DNA of 64,000 nt, taken from contig NC_044018.1 in the NCBI RefSeq assembly GCF_900496995.4, positions 20,676,001 to 20,740,000 on the forward strand. Reading direction: 5' to 3'. The DNA comes from Aquila chrysaetos chrysaetos (lineage: Eukaryota; Chordata; Aves; Accipitriformes; Accipitridae). A program made the translations under genes and the position numbers. The notes under the pieces were generated by a model. It made no database searches. It saw only the letters and a list, made by a program, of their open reading frames with translations, and was not told the origin of the DNA. Each line of letters starts with the position of its first letter. Positions within the stretch are counted from its first letter, which is position 1. Positions 27,201 through 39,629 of the stretch are shown in pieces.

Positions 27201-28856
27201 GTATCCTAGCAAAACTAGTTTGCTATCTTGGGATGGGCAGACATCCATCAGCACGGCAGATGTGTATGCTTCCAGTGCCGCGTAGCACACCATGTAAAAT
27301 AAAGGTGACCTTCCAACCTGGGAAGTCTGACTGTCAGTTCATCTTGAATTTCAATATTCAAAGGATGTAATCATGTGACTGACAGACTTCTGAAGACAGG
27401 TACACCAAGTTCATTTGCAGCTTGTGAGCCAGGGTGGCAAGAATAATAGTGAGAATGTTAATTCCTCAGTAGCTTTCCATCGGCAATGCTCTTAACTTAC
27501 TATAAATGTAGAAAACTTTTGTTATGTATGCTGAAATGCCAAAAGCAATTGCCATGAATACTCACAGAAATTGTAAGACAGTTTTAATACTTTTCATTGA
27601 AACAATCTAATAGAAGGGGACGTGTCAGACAAGAATATAATAGCTGCTAAACATTGTAAAAACCATCTCCTGTTCTACTTTAATTCAAGCACTTAGTTTT
27701 GCTTTTACACATCTCAGTCATTGGTGGAATAAAATTGTGGTTTGAGTTTAGTACACAGTTAATTTGAAGTGCAGCACTCTTTTGCTTCAATCTACTCTCT
27801 TTACCTTCCCCTGAATACACCTCAGTATTTATCTTAGTTTCTCAGTTAAATATTTACAAGGACATGAATCCATCCACTGGAAAATAAAAAAATCAGACTG
27901 TCAAAAGATTATTTTTTTAAACACCTGGATGGCACAGAATCTAGGGCTCCTGTAGCAAAATTTTCTCAAATAAAGGCAGCATTTTTCTTATAGTTTTGAC
28001 AGAAGTGCCAAAAGTCATGTTTTTTGTCACCTCAAAGCAGCTGGTTTTCTCACCCCTGCAGGGTGCAGTGCTGAGAGTACGGAGTGACTTTGCAGACTAA
28101 AGCACCTGCTGTGATGAGTCACTACTTACAGCATTCTGCATTTTGCAGCATAGCAAAGAAAGTTTGTCCAATATTATAAATCCAGCAAAGTTTAAAGTAG
28201 TATAATTTTCAGGATTTATGTTCCATTGACACAGCACTAAAAGCATGCAAAAGTTAAGAACTTTTATCCAAAGGTTACAATCTGTCACTGTCATAAAATT
28301 CAGAACAAAAATTAAAGCCAATTAAAATTAGGAGGCCGATGACAATATTTTGGGTTGAATGACTGTGAGGAATCCTGAGACTAAATTCTTTTGTGCTGGG
28401 GTAAAATGCACTTTCAAAGATAGGTCTTTCTAATAATATTTAAAGAGAACTACATACTGAAAAAAGGAATTAATGTAGGCTAAGGTGTATACTCAGTTGA
28501 ACTGTGCCAAATACTAACATTTTCACCAAAACTAAATTCTGGCATACTTTTCTTTTCCCTAGCTATCGAGATTGGCTTTGAAAATCAGAGCTCACAGTTT
28601 CCTAGTTCCCATTGGGAAAATGCACAATAAATTCAAAAGATCTTAGAAAGAGTAGCTAGATAGTGTTGTCCGGAGTTGTACAGAAAACTGCTACTTCATG
28701 AGAGATGATTCAGTGTCGCAACTGTTATTGCCATGGTTATTCCCTCTGATCAGTGACCGGTACCCCCTGGTCCTGACCCCTGGTAATACGGTTAGCACAA
28801 GTAATGCCATTTTATAAGGCAGACGGCCATTCTTTGTGATGGAGCTGGCCACGTAT

Positions 28857-29006
28857 CAGTCCCCTTTCCCCTCCTCATCAGGCCCTGAAGGTCCTGTGCA
28901 CCGGGCAGATTTCTCCTCCCCCTCCCTATTGACCTCAAGGTTCCTAGGTGTCAGGCCGACTTCTTCCCTCCTTCCCAACCTTGAAGGTCCCAGGCACGTG
29001 GCCAAC
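28857..29006. repeat. Three degenerate tandem copies of a ~50-bp minisatellite
   Basis: Three successive units share the pattern of a C/T-rich run (cccctttcccctcctc, ttctcctccccctccc, ttcttccctccttccc) followed by a variant of ctgaaggtcc or ctcaaggttcc and a G/C-rich end. Approximate unit limits are 28857-28906, 28907-28957 and 28958-29006. Unit spacing is about 50 bp. Such arrays are common in the U3 part of avian LTRs, and this stretch may belong to one, but I could not define its ends. Confidence 0.55.
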
Positions 29007-29172
29007 CAGGTTGTGATGACCCTGTCACAGAATAGGGATTGAGTGAGTGATTTGTATTCTTTTACCTGTCTTCGAGTTGAGATTATGATTGTTATATTGA
29101 TACAGCAAGCCAAGTATTAAGATTTGACCCAGTCTGCAGAGGGTCCAGGTGATTAGGAACCATTAACTAAGC

Positions 29173-29291
29173 TGTGCTATAAAATTCGGTGCTACACTAC
29201 TTATAAAATTGTGCTACACTGATTCTGCTTATAAAAAATCCTGTGCTACCGTGATCATAAAATTCTATACTACGCTAATCATAACATTCTG
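29173..29291. repeat. Degenerate ~26-bp tandem repeat
   Basis: Five neighbouring copies of a unit built on ataaaatt followed by a form of ctgtgctac and a short tail (ctact, tgattctgctt, cgtgatc, gctaatc) can be read one after another. Copies are imperfect and 24-28 bp long. The array begins about 170 bp after the minisatellite described at 28857-29006. Confidence 0.6.
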
Positions 29292-32200
29292 TTTAAAAAA
29301 AGCTTCCATTGTAACTACAACTGAGTGCCGTCATCATTCTGCCAAGGATCTCCAAAAGAGTCTGTCTGTCCCCATAGCGTCAAGTGACATGATCTTATCT
29401 ACAGACTTCAGTAACTTCATTCTTTTAGATTGCAATTGGTCAGAAAATAACTGGGAAAGCATGGTCTGAGCAGGATACCTAAGGTCTAATCTGTTAAATC
29501 CCAAATTTATATTCTGTCAGCATTGCTCAGGTAGAAATGTAAAAACAGCCACAAGTAGACAGAATCTAATTTAAAAATACGTATCAAAAGAAACTGTTTC
29601 CCTTCCTTGAACTCAGAAACTTCACTGCATGTTTTCAATGCCATTTCAGTTTAATTCAGTATGTTCAATAAAAATTGAAAATATGTTGAATGTTCTCTGT
29701 TGCATTCTACAATAAGCAAATGCAAAGCTTTAGAAATTCTAATCATCATACTCTGGAAAGAAGAAATACCTCAAAAGGTCAAAAGATGGGAACTTTATGT
29801 CTGCTACTAGTTGACTTGCAGAGAACAAAAATCAAAGGCAGAAATTCTACACAGAAGAAAAGAAATGTTTGCATATTTAGATAAATAAGATAAAAAGTTG
29901 GTTAAACTTATGACTGGCGTAGTACTTTCTAACTCAATATCGTAAACAAAAAATCATGATGACCCCTAGAATGGTGGAAACTAAAGAGTCTTTAGGAAGT
30001 ATGCCAGCATCTGCAACAACGAAAATTGTGCCATATATAGGGCAACACACATAACTATACTGCCTCTACAATAATTTCAAATTTGAAACTGAAGGTGTAC
30101 TGTGTTTCCTTAGAAAGATCAAAGAGCCTGAGTACTACAGAAGTAGATCACAGTTGTCTCACCATTATTTTGTAATTTTTCCCATCGTATTTGTTATATC
30201 CACATCTTTTCTCTTATCTTCTGTCTAAACTGTAACGTCTCTAAAGAATTAATGGAATGAGGAACTGGTGCAGATCCTGCTCTAATTGGACAGTGGCCTC
30301 TTGTCACTATCCCAATGCAAATCAGTATTAGATACAGAAATTACCTCCTCTGAATGAATCATATTTATATAACAATTGAGATAACAGGTTCTGCCTTGGA
30401 CTCACACAGGTACCCAGGTAGAAGAACGAGGAAAATATTCAAAGCCCAAATAGATACTGATGCTCAGAGTACCCTCAGATTGGGCTAGTGACAAAACTTG
30501 CTGCCTCTCTAGATTACTTTTGGGCAAAAGCAGCTATTGGGCTTGTGTGCCCCATGTCAGAGAGCATTTTTGCTGAGGGATCATGCGCGGTCTCTGCTGC
30601 CTTTGCTCATTTCATCCATGTTTGTGGTAATGTCAAACAACAAGGAAGGAAAAGAGACATTCCAGCTTCAAGGCAAAGCTTACAGCAAGGTGCTTAAAGT
30701 TTATAGGAAGCCTGAACTCAACTTTGCATGGAACATGTAGAAATAAAAGCACACATTGCTAGTAGCAGGCTTTGGGAGTGTAACTTCAGGTGGATTACAG
30801 TGCAGCCTTAGCCTGTCTGCTTTGGAGAAACCTTCCACTCTGTCTGGTGCACCTGGGGAAACAAAAATCACAGTGGAGCCTGGACTACTATTATGGCAAG
30901 GAAGGGAAAGAGGTGTCTCAAATACTTTAGTCCTTATTCAGTGCAGAAAGCAAACTTCTTATGCTTTCAGGACTTCATTCCTTACAATGAGGCTATATAG
31001 TAATGAAATGCAATTTTAAAGCTGTCTGGCAGCCGGGTTTCTTGTATACTGCTTTTCTAAGATAGGTATTTAGAATGAGAGAAATGAAAGGCAAGAGCAT
31101 GCAAACTGATATACTGCCACTTTTGTTGACAATTTTATCAGAGATTTCAAACAGACTAGGTAAATTACCATCAGTTGATTGAAAGTATTTGTGAGGACCT
31201 TTTCCAGAACAGACAATTTGCAACACATATTCACAAGGAACCATAGAGTCCATACCCAGAACAACAGACTACAGCGTCTCACCATCACTCTTTTTTGTTT
31301 TTAACCAAATGAATCAAAATGTCTCATTTTCATTCTGATTTACACAGAAAATATTTCATGAGAAAAAAAATCCTTATTTCTTGGCAGCTAGATCTTATTT
31401 CAATAGTAGAGAGGGAACTACCTCTTTCAGTTTGTTTGGTCTTTCAGAGAACTATTATTGGAGTATTAAAGATCAACCTGAAACATCACTTCTGGCTCTG
31501 CATCTTCTCTCAAGTTATTTGGTCTTTGGGTTTAACAGTTAAGGACAATTCCTTAGTGGGAGTTGTCCTCTGATCAAACCAATGGGAGCTAAATTGTTTG
31601 GGGTTTTTCATATATACCATACAAACTGGTTAAACTGGCTATAGAAAAGATTTATGGTCAGTTCTCAAGTTATAATATTAAAAAGCCATCAATGAAATTT
31701 AAACATCATCTGAAAAGAAAAACAAATAGATACAGTATAATCTCAAAGCTAAAAGTTGTCATGAAGGCACAAGAGGAAAGGTACTGAAGTAACAACAGTA
31801 AATACAGTATCACCAGTGGACCAATTTTTAACAATAGCTGAATTAAACTAGGTGGGAGGAAACCTAAGTTTTTCCAGAGCAAGGTTTCCAGAATATTGAG
31901 ACTAATGGGCTTCAGAAAAAATGGAGAATTTACAAGTGAAGTAACTTCACTTCCTAGTGAGTTAGACTTCCTATTCTTAAAAAGTAAGAGAGGGACTGGA
32001 TATATATGAATATTTATGTTGAAACAGACAGGTAATTGTTAGCACTGTGGGAAACAGCATGGTAAAATGAATTAGTTTCTTCCCAGTTTGAAATTACATT
32101 TGCTGCAGTATGCTGAGTTGGAGGTAATATTAACCTGCTCACCAAGACAACAGAAATGAAGGTGAGACTTCTTCATGCTTACTTATACTGATCTTTAATT

Positions 32201-33825
32201 GAAAACCTATCCACCTGTTCATGTTAATTCCTTTGGACTACATTGTGACACCTCTAATGACAGAATTAAATCTTTACTCCATTTACCAGGTAAGAGCCCA
32301 ATACTGTTCATTTTTTTGCCCACAACATGGACAGGAGGAACACTGAGGGCACTCACACAATAGGCTCTTATCCCTTTAATGCATAATGTATTCTTATTGT
32401 TGTGGCACTCAAAGGTCCCATTAAAGCTTCCGAAATTTAACACACTGGATAGATTTTTCATGGATTTATGATGTAATTTAAAAAGTAAAATCCAAACTGT
32501 ATTACTCACTGAATTAGGCAGAAGTTTCCCATGAGCACTTTAGATAATCCTCATCCATCAATTATGTAAACACATGCTAGTTTACTGGCTGGAAGTATTT
32601 TTAATACAGCTTTTTCAACTTTTTAATGTATTTTATATTTGTCATATTTTTTTTTTAAATATGGCTAAATACATCCAGATTCCTTTTTAATTTGAGATCA
32701 CATCAAAGAAAATAGGATTTATAAAAGCAAGCTTATTTCCATTGTCCTGAGGGTAGGAACACGTACTTATTTAATCATATGACACACTTCAACTTAAAAA
32801 GTTTCTGCCCATTGGTGAAGCCTTCATAAATTAGTTTTAGCCTACTTCATCTGGGACGCAAACCATGAACATTTTAAATATCTTCACTGAGGGTCAACAT
32901 GACAGTCTTTTTCTCATGGTTGGAGTATGCATAAATGGAAAGTTGGGAGTTTTCTGTACGTAATTTTTTTTTTTTTTACTTCTAACAATTACACAAACCA
33001 TGGGCCAAAGTGGTAAGGGCTGAGCAACTTTGATTTGAGGCAACTCAATGAATTCTCTTCCTGGATAAAGTTACCCTATAAAAGTTTCCATCTGAGTCAA
33101 AAACATTATCCAACCTTAGAAAAGAAAGCCTTGAGCCTGCTGATGAATTCCATCAATAAAAGCAGGATTGAAGGTTATATAGATTTGTAGTATTGAATAG
33201 TTAGCATTACTAGAGCTCTTCAAAATTTTAAGAGCACTTTAGTTTTGAAGATTGAATGCTCATAATAATGTGAAGTGCTCTCATAATTTTAAATCACTCT
33301 ATACTGCAGATCCCCAAATTCTTATTACTGCTAAATTTCAGCTGCTCGTTTATTATAATCAACATGTTGGTTTAGAAAAGTGTTGCATTGCCTTTTTTAC
33401 CAAGGCTCAAAACCTCATTCTAAATATATGGTGAAATTAGCTGGGCCTTATGAATGATGTCCTTAAAAATGGAAAAACAACAGACCAACAAACCAAGCCA
33501 CCCAATGACCTTGATAAAAACTTATTATATCAGTTAAGTAAAAACACAGAGTAGTTTTATGTAAATTTGTCATAATTTTTTTTTTAATATCAAAATTAAA
33601 CAAGCTAGAACACGGTTGACTGTTGGTAATGTTCTCCTTTCACTTGTTAATACAAATATTTTTGGGAGCAATCTACAGTCAAGTAGCTAATTAACTACTT
33701 TCTTAATGGAAAGAGTATGAGAAATGACAGTGAGATATGCACACAAGCATGTTAAGAACCACAATTTACAGAGAAACCATATAAAACTCTGCTAGAAACC
33801 TGTTCCTTTTCTCCATACCTAATCA

Positions 33826-35380
33826 CAGAATCAAAGAATCATTGAGGTTGGAAGGGACCTTTTGAGATCAACTAGTCAAACCTCCCTATTTAAGCACGGT
33901 CAGTTACAGCAGGTTGCCCAGGACTGTATCGAGTAAGGTTTTTAATATCTCCAAGAATGAAGACTCTGCAACCTCTTTGGGAAAACTGTTCCAATATTTG
34001 ACCACCTTCACAGTAAAAAAGTATTTTTGATTTTCATGTTTTTAGTTTGTGCCCATTGGCTCTTTTCCTGTCAGTGGGCACTACTGAAAAGAGTCTGTCT
34101 GTCTCATCTCAGCTCCCTTTCAGGAGGCATTTATACACATTGACAAGACCCCCTGAGCCTTCTCTTCTCAAGGCTAAACAGTCTCAGCTCTCTGAAGGTC
34201 TCCTCATAAGAAAGAAGCTCTGGTCCCTTCATTGTTTTCATCATCCTTCACTAGATTCAAATTAGTAATTCCGTATCTTTCTTGTACTGGAGAACCCAGA
34301 ACTGGACACAGGACTCCAGATGATGCCTCACCAGTGCTGAGTAGAGAGGAAGGATCATCTCTCTCGACTTGCTGGCCAGACTCTTCCTAATGCAGCCTAG
34401 GATGCTTTTGGCCTTGTTAGCTGCTAGGCTGCATTGCTGGCTCGTGTTCATCCTGGTGTCCACCAGCACCCACAGGTCCATTTCTGCAAAGCTGCTTTCC
34501 AGCTGGTCATCCCCCAGCATATATGGGTGCCTGGGGTTGTTCTTCCTCAGGCGCAGGACTTTGCATTTCCCATTGTTGAACTTCATGAGCTTCCTGTCAG
34601 CCCAATTCTCCAGACTGTCCTTATCCCTCTGAATGCCAGCACAGCCATCTCGTGTATCAACCCCTCCTCCCAGTTTTGTATCATCTGTGAACTACTGAGG
34701 AGCCACTTTGCCCCATCTTCCAGGTCTTTAACAAAGAATTTAAATAGAATTGGCCCAGTATCAATGCTTGGGTACCCCACTACTGACTTGCCTCCAACTG
34801 GACTTTGTGCCATTGCCCCAACCCTCTGGGCCCAGCTATTCAGCCAGTCTTCAATTCACCTCACTGTCCACTTATCTAACCCATACTTTGCCAGCTTTTC
34901 TATAAGGATCTTACAGGAGATAGTGTCAAAAGCCTTACTGAAGTTGAGGTAAGCAGCATCAGTGTTCTTCCTTCTACTAGGTAGAAGGCTATCAGGTTGG
35001 TTAAGCATGATTCATCAATTCATGCTGATTACTCCCAGTTACCCTCTTGTCTTTCATGTTTTCCAGGATTAGTTGCTCCACCACCTTCCCACCCTTTGCC
35101 ACAAGGTCCCCTGCCCCATTCAGCAGCTGGCCCTAGTCTTCCTTTTATTGTTTAGATACTTGTAGAATCCTTTCTTGTTGCCCTTCACAACCCTCACCAG
35201 AGTCAACTTCAGGTCGGCCTTGTCTTTCCCAGCCCCATTCCTTCACAATTGGTCGCCAAGTCTATACTCCTCCTGGGTCATCTGTCCCTGCTTCCACCTC
35301 TTGTAAACTTTCCTTTTAGGTATAAATTGAGTCAGGAGCTCCCTGCATCATCCATGCAGGCCTCGTGCCACCTTTGCTTG
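33826..35380 (-). mobile_element. Older CR1 LINE, minus strand, segment 1 (3' end and RT C-terminal part)
   Basis: The 3' end is at 33826, where the plus strand shows the reverse complement of the CR1 tail (aatcacagaatcaaagaatc, then ttggaagggacc). Minus-strand frames at 34586-34257 and 34813-34583 give degraded reverse-transcriptase C-terminal sequence, including MKFNNGKCKVLRLRK and [19 protein letters not shown], which are hallmark CR1 ORF2 motifs. Frameshifts and stops break the frame. The element continues beyond an inserted LTR at 36435 and again beyond an inserted CR1 at about 37988, so this is one LINE cut in three. Confidence 0.85.
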
Positions 35381-36434
35381 TGTGGTGGGTTGACTCTGGC
35401 TAGATGCCAGTTGCCCGCCAAAGCCGCTCTATCACTCCCCTCCTCAGCTGGACAGGGGAGAGAAAATATAACGAAAGGCTTGTTGGTCAAGATAAGGACA
35501 GGGAGGTCACTCAACAGTTACCGTCACAGGCAAAACAGACTCAACTTGGGGAAATTAGTTTAATTTATTAACAATCAGATCAGAGTAGGGTAATGAGAAA
35601 TAAAACCAAATCTTAAAAACACCTTCCCTCCACTCCTCTATCCTTCCTGGCTCAACTCCACTCCTGATTTTCTCTACCTCCTCCCCACCGAGTGGCGCAG
35701 GGGGACGGGGAATGGGGCTTGCGGTCAGTTCATCAGTTTCTGCCGCTTCATCCTCATCAGGGGGAGGACTCATCACTCTTCCCCTGCTCCAACATGGGGT
35801 CCCTCCCACAGGAGACAGTCCTTCATGAACTTCTCTGGCATGAGTCCCTTCCATGGGCTGCAGTCCTTCAGGCACAGACTGCTCCAGCGTGGGTCCCCCA
35901 CGGGGTCACAAGTCCTGCCAGAAAACCTGCTCCAGCGTGGGCTCCTCTCTCCACAGATCCGCAGGTCCTGCCAGCAAACCTGCTCCAGCGTGGGCTTCCC
36001 ACAGGGTCACAGCCTCCTTCGGGCATCCCCCTGCTCCGGCGTGGGGTCCTCCCCGGGCTGCAGGTGGAGATCTGCTCCCCCGTGGACCTCCCTGGGCTGC
36101 AGGGGGACAGCCTGCCTCACCATGGTCTTCCCCACGGGCTGCAGGGGAATATCTGTTCTGGCGCTGGAGCATCTCCTCCTGCACTGACCTTGGTGTCTAC
36201 TGAGTTGTTTCTTTTACAGATTCTCACTCCTCTCTTTGTCTGCAGTTGCACAGGTTTTTTTTCCCCCGTCTTAAATCTGTTACCCTAGAGGCGCTACCAC
36301 TGTCGCTGATGGGCTTGGCTTTGGCCAGTGGCAGGTCCGTCTTGGAGCCAGCTGGCATTGGCTCTGTCGGACATAAGGGAAGCTTCTAGCAGGTTCTCAC
36401 TGAAGCCACCCCCGCTACCAAAACCTTGCTATGC
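35381..36434 (-). mobile_element. Solo LTR, avian ERV family A, copy 2, inserted in a CR1
   Basis: The plus strand runs from TGTGGTGGGTTGAC at 35381 to CCTTGCTATGCA at 36434, the same family and orientation as the LTR at 21721-22860. It has the same polyadenylation signal position (complement of AATAAA at 35564-35569) and the same GC-rich repeat core. Two core blocks are identical to copy 1, base for base: 35854-35949 matches 22249-22344 (96 bp) and 36004-36150 matches 22398-22544 (147 bp). The first 60 bp differ at 11 positions. No clear target-site duplication was found. Flanking sequences on both sides read as one minus-strand CR1. Confidence 0.8.
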
Positions 36435-36663
36435 AAACCCAGTTTCCTACTTGTCAGGAAGGACCATCCTTGGGTTTGAAGGAGGTGATCCTTGAATATC
36501 AGGCAGCTCTCCTGGACCCCTCTTCTCTTCAGGACAGTCTTCCACAGGATTATTCCATGCAGAGCTTTCAGGAGGTTCAAGTCTGCTCTCTTAAAATCCA
36601 GGGCTGTGGTCCTACTTTTTTGTCATGTTCTCTCCTCTTAGGATCCTGAACGCCCATCATCTC
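36435..36663 (-). mobile_element. Older CR1 LINE, minus strand, segment 2
   Basis: Plus-strand text such as ggaggtgatccttgaatatc, cagctctcctggacccctct and aggatcctgaacgcccatca is the reverse complement of the CR1 ORF2 region between the endonuclease and reverse transcriptase. It picks up where segment 1 stops at the LTR insertion and breaks off where a plus-strand CR1 begins. Assignment of continuity relies on my memory of antisense CR1 copies. Confidence 0.7.
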
Positions 36664-37987
36664 ATTGTCCCGGAATCACAGGCTGGTCAGCCTTACCTCA
36701 GTCCCTGGGAAGGTGATGGAGCAGCTAATCCTAGAAACCGTTTCCAGATACATGAATGGCAAGAAAATCATCAGGAGTGGTCAGTATGGATTCACCAAGG
36801 GGAAGTCATGCCTGACCAACTTGATAAGCTTCTATGCTGAAATGACTGGCCTGGTAGATGAGGAGAGAGCAGCGGATACTGTCTACCTAGACTTTGGTAA
36901 GGCTTTTGACACTGTCTCCTGCAAGTTCCTCATAGACAAGCCGATGTATGGGTTGGATGAACAGTGAGGTGGATTGAAAACCAGCTGAATGGCTGGGCCC
37001 AGAGCATGGTGATCTGTGGAACAAAGTCTAGTTGGAGATCAGGAACTAGCAGTGTACCCCAGGGGTCAATAGTGGATCCAATCCTGTTTAACATCTTAGT
37101 TAACAATCTGGATGATGGGGCAGAGTCTACCCTCAGAAAATTTGCAGATAACATAAAACTGGGAGGAGTGGCTGACAGAGCAGAGGATCGAGTTGCCATC
37201 CAGAGAGGCCTCAACAGGCTGGATAAATGGGCTGAAAAGCACCTCATGAAGTTCAACAAGGGCAAGTGCAAAGTCCTGCACCTGCAGAGGAACAACCACA
37301 GGCACCAGTATATGTTAGCGGATGACTAGCTGGAAAGCAGCTTGGCAGAAAAGGACCTGTGGGTCCTTGCTGCAAAGAAGGCTAATGGTATCCTAGGCTG
37401 CATTAAGAAAAGTATTGCCAGCAGGTCGAGAGAGATGATCCTTCCCCTCTACTCAGCACTGGTGAGGCATCATCTGGAGTCCTGTGTCCAGTTCTGGGCT
37501 TCTCGGTACACGAGAGACATGGACATACTGGAGACAGTACAGTGAAGGGCCATGAAGATAAGAGACTAGAGCACCTCTCCTATGAGGAAAGGCAGAGAGA
37601 ACTGGGACTGTTTATCCTTGAGAAGACAAGGTTCAGGGGGGAACTTACCAATGTGTATAAATATCTGAAAGGAGAGCGCAAAAAGGATGGAGCCAGGCAT
37701 TTTTCAGTGGTGCTCACTGACAGGATAAGAGGCAATGGGCACAAACAGATGTACAGCAAGTGTCACCTGAACATCAGGAAACACTTTGTTACTGGGAGAG
37801 TGTTTGAGTACTGGTACAGTTTGCCTAAAGAGGTTGCGGAGTCTCCATCCTTGGAGATATTCCACAGCCGTCTGGACATGGTCCTGGGCAGCTGGCTTGA
37901 GGCTGGCCCTGTTTGAACAGAGGGATCGGGCAAGATGACCTCTCGAGGTCCCTTCCAACCTCAACCATTCTGTGATTCTGTGATTCC
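36664..37987 (+). mobile_element. CR1 LINE, plus strand, 5'-truncated, with broken reverse-transcriptase frame
   Basis: This is a 5'-truncated CR1 whose ORF2 reverse-transcriptase part is readable in pieces. One frame (about 36665-36967) carries TKGKSCLTNLISFYAEM and VYLDFGKAFDTV, the F/Y-LDF-x-KAFD motif of LINE reverse transcriptases. The next (36964-37329) carries VPQGSIVDPILFNI and KFADN where an intact enzyme has an F-[AV]-DD catalytic pair; here the second Asp is Asn. Stops and frameshifts follow at about 37328, 37545 and 37916, so it is inactive. The 3' end shows the CR1 tail with repeated ATTCTGTG at about 37968-37984. It is less diverged than the CR1 it interrupts. Confidence 0.88.
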
Positions 37988-38575
37988 ATTTGTAAGTACC
38001 AGGTCCTGCAGAGCACCTTTCATTGTTGTCTTCTTGATCTGTGTCAGGTAGCTGTCAGTGCTCTCCAGAAATCTCCTAGATTGCTTGTGCCCTGCTGTGT
38101 CGTCCTTGCAGGTTAAAGTGTGGTTAAAATTCCCCATGAGGACCAGTGTCTGTGAACTTGACGCTTCTTCCAGTTGTTTGAAGAAGGCCTCATGTACTTC
38201 ATCTTCCTCATCAGGAAGTCCATAGCACATGCCCACTACAACAGCAGCCATATTGCTCTGCCCACTAATCTTGACCCATAAATTCTGCACTGACTCCTGA
38301 CCCATCCCAAGGCAGAGCCCTATGCATTCCTGCTGCTCTCCCACAAAAAGTGCAACATGCCCCCTATCACTTTCCCAGCCTGTCCTTCCTAAAGAGCCTG
38401 TATCCATCCATTGCAGCACTCCAGCTGTGTGAGGTATCCCACCATGCTTCTGTGATCCCAGTGACGTCATCACCTTGTAACTGCACACAGGCTTCTCATT
38501 CCTCCTGGTTGTTTCCCAGGAATGCATATCTGGGTTACAGCTCACATAATGGTAACACTGAAACTTGGGCTTAGC
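37988..38575 (-). mobile_element. Older CR1 LINE, minus strand, segment 3 (endonuclease domain)
   Basis: A minus-strand frame from 38545 to 37961 encodes a CR1 endonuclease-like stretch, with phrases such as QTLVLMGNFNHTLTCK (an apurinic-endonuclease-type GDFN/GNFN motif) and SRRFLESTDSYLTQ. It follows segment 2 in the expected order of a CR1 ORF2 read on the minus strand, after removal of the plus-strand CR1 between them. The frame is partly intact but has lost its start and its junction with the reverse transcriptase. Confidence 0.8.
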
Positions 38576-39629
38576 ATTAATTCTTCAGTACATATGCCTC
38601 GGACACCACTTTTTTAGAAGGTTTCATCTTCAAATATTGCCTCTTACTCATGGTACTTAGCTAGGGGTTCCCAGTGAGGAGGTAAAAAGGTAATGAAGTA
38701 AAGAATAGCTGCAATTGCATCCTTGAATATAAGAAGGGGGATGATGTCTTTTAAAAGTTTGTCAATATAAATTATAACTAACATGTAATGACTTACACTC
38801 TGCAGTGGATTAAAGGGTTGTTGGCTGATTAATGCCACAATTTCAAGTTGACCAATCAGTTTAAAATGCAGTTATGGCAGAGATACTGTAAAGCAAGCCT
38901 CATTATTTCTATAAAAGAAAGCAAGGGAGACCCAGGTAATCACTTGCCAAATTTTGCCAGTCATTTGTCAATGGACAGTTTCTTCCATAGCTTTAAGCTG
39001 TAAAAGGAAGCAACGTGTGTCACATAGCAGAAGCTGTTATGACTGTAGAGATCCAACAAACCAAACCTTAGCATAGCATGCAAGGATGCGTCCATGGAGA
39101 TGACAATCTCTTCTAGCCACTGAGGTCTAAAGGAAGGCACTAACCTTATATGCTAGACATTCAGCAGTGGCCTGGGTGGCTGTATCTGCACTCATTTTCT
39201 TGAGCTGTCAGCAAGCCAATGAAGCTCTGAAAAGCACATTTGACTTGGTCTGGGCTAATGATCACTTGGCACAGTAGCACTGACTGTAAGCACTTTCTAT
39301 TTCCTCCCTTGAAATATAGACTTTATCTTATATTTGGAGCTGCCTTACATTCATGCCAGTGCAATGTCCTCATATAATCTGTCTTTGTTGCACTCAACAC
39401 CAGTGAACTAATCTCTTTAAGCTAATCTGAAGGCAGGTTTTTGTCTCTCTATTTAGAGTGGTAAATAAATATAACCATGGTTGAATGGGTAAAGGAATAA
39501 ACTGTAAATAAAGATAAGAAACACCTACAAAAAAAGGTATTTTTTTCTATTTTTCTGATATGTTAAAAGATGAAACTCTGAATGACTAACATGATTCCTT
39601 TTTAGTTTTATCCCAGAAAGAGTTGACCC
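38576..39629. other. Short intergenic stretch between transposons
   Basis: AT-rich sequence with no recognised gene or repeat. It separates the nested CR1 stack from the LTR that abuts the TPO 3' end. Confidence 0.5.

Larger units (their letters stand above)
22861..33825. other. Intergenic DNA with a GC island and tandem repeats
   Basis: No gene is recognised in this stretch. It holds a (CA)/(TA)-rich patch at about 22930-22955, a compact GC-rich block at 23.88-24.22 kb, a (TA)n tract at about 24616-24635, and two sets of degenerate tandem repeats at 28.86-29.29 kb, which are listed separately. The remaining short ORFs, including a 145-codon plus-strand frame at 26933-27370, show no splice signals or recognisable motifs. 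Confidence 0.5.

Noticed and set aside
32219..32509. 96-codon minus-strand ORF with several cysteines (NGTFECHNNKNTLC)
   Set aside because: No splice signals and no recognisable family; length is ordinary for this base composition.
34369..34952. Plus-strand ORFs of 87 and 172 codons
   Set aside because: Antisense shadows of the minus-strand CR1 reverse transcriptase.
36664..37545. An active reverse transcriptase
   Set aside because: The CR1 frame is interrupted by stops and frameshifts, is 5'-truncated, and the catalytic F-A-D-D reads F-A-D-N.
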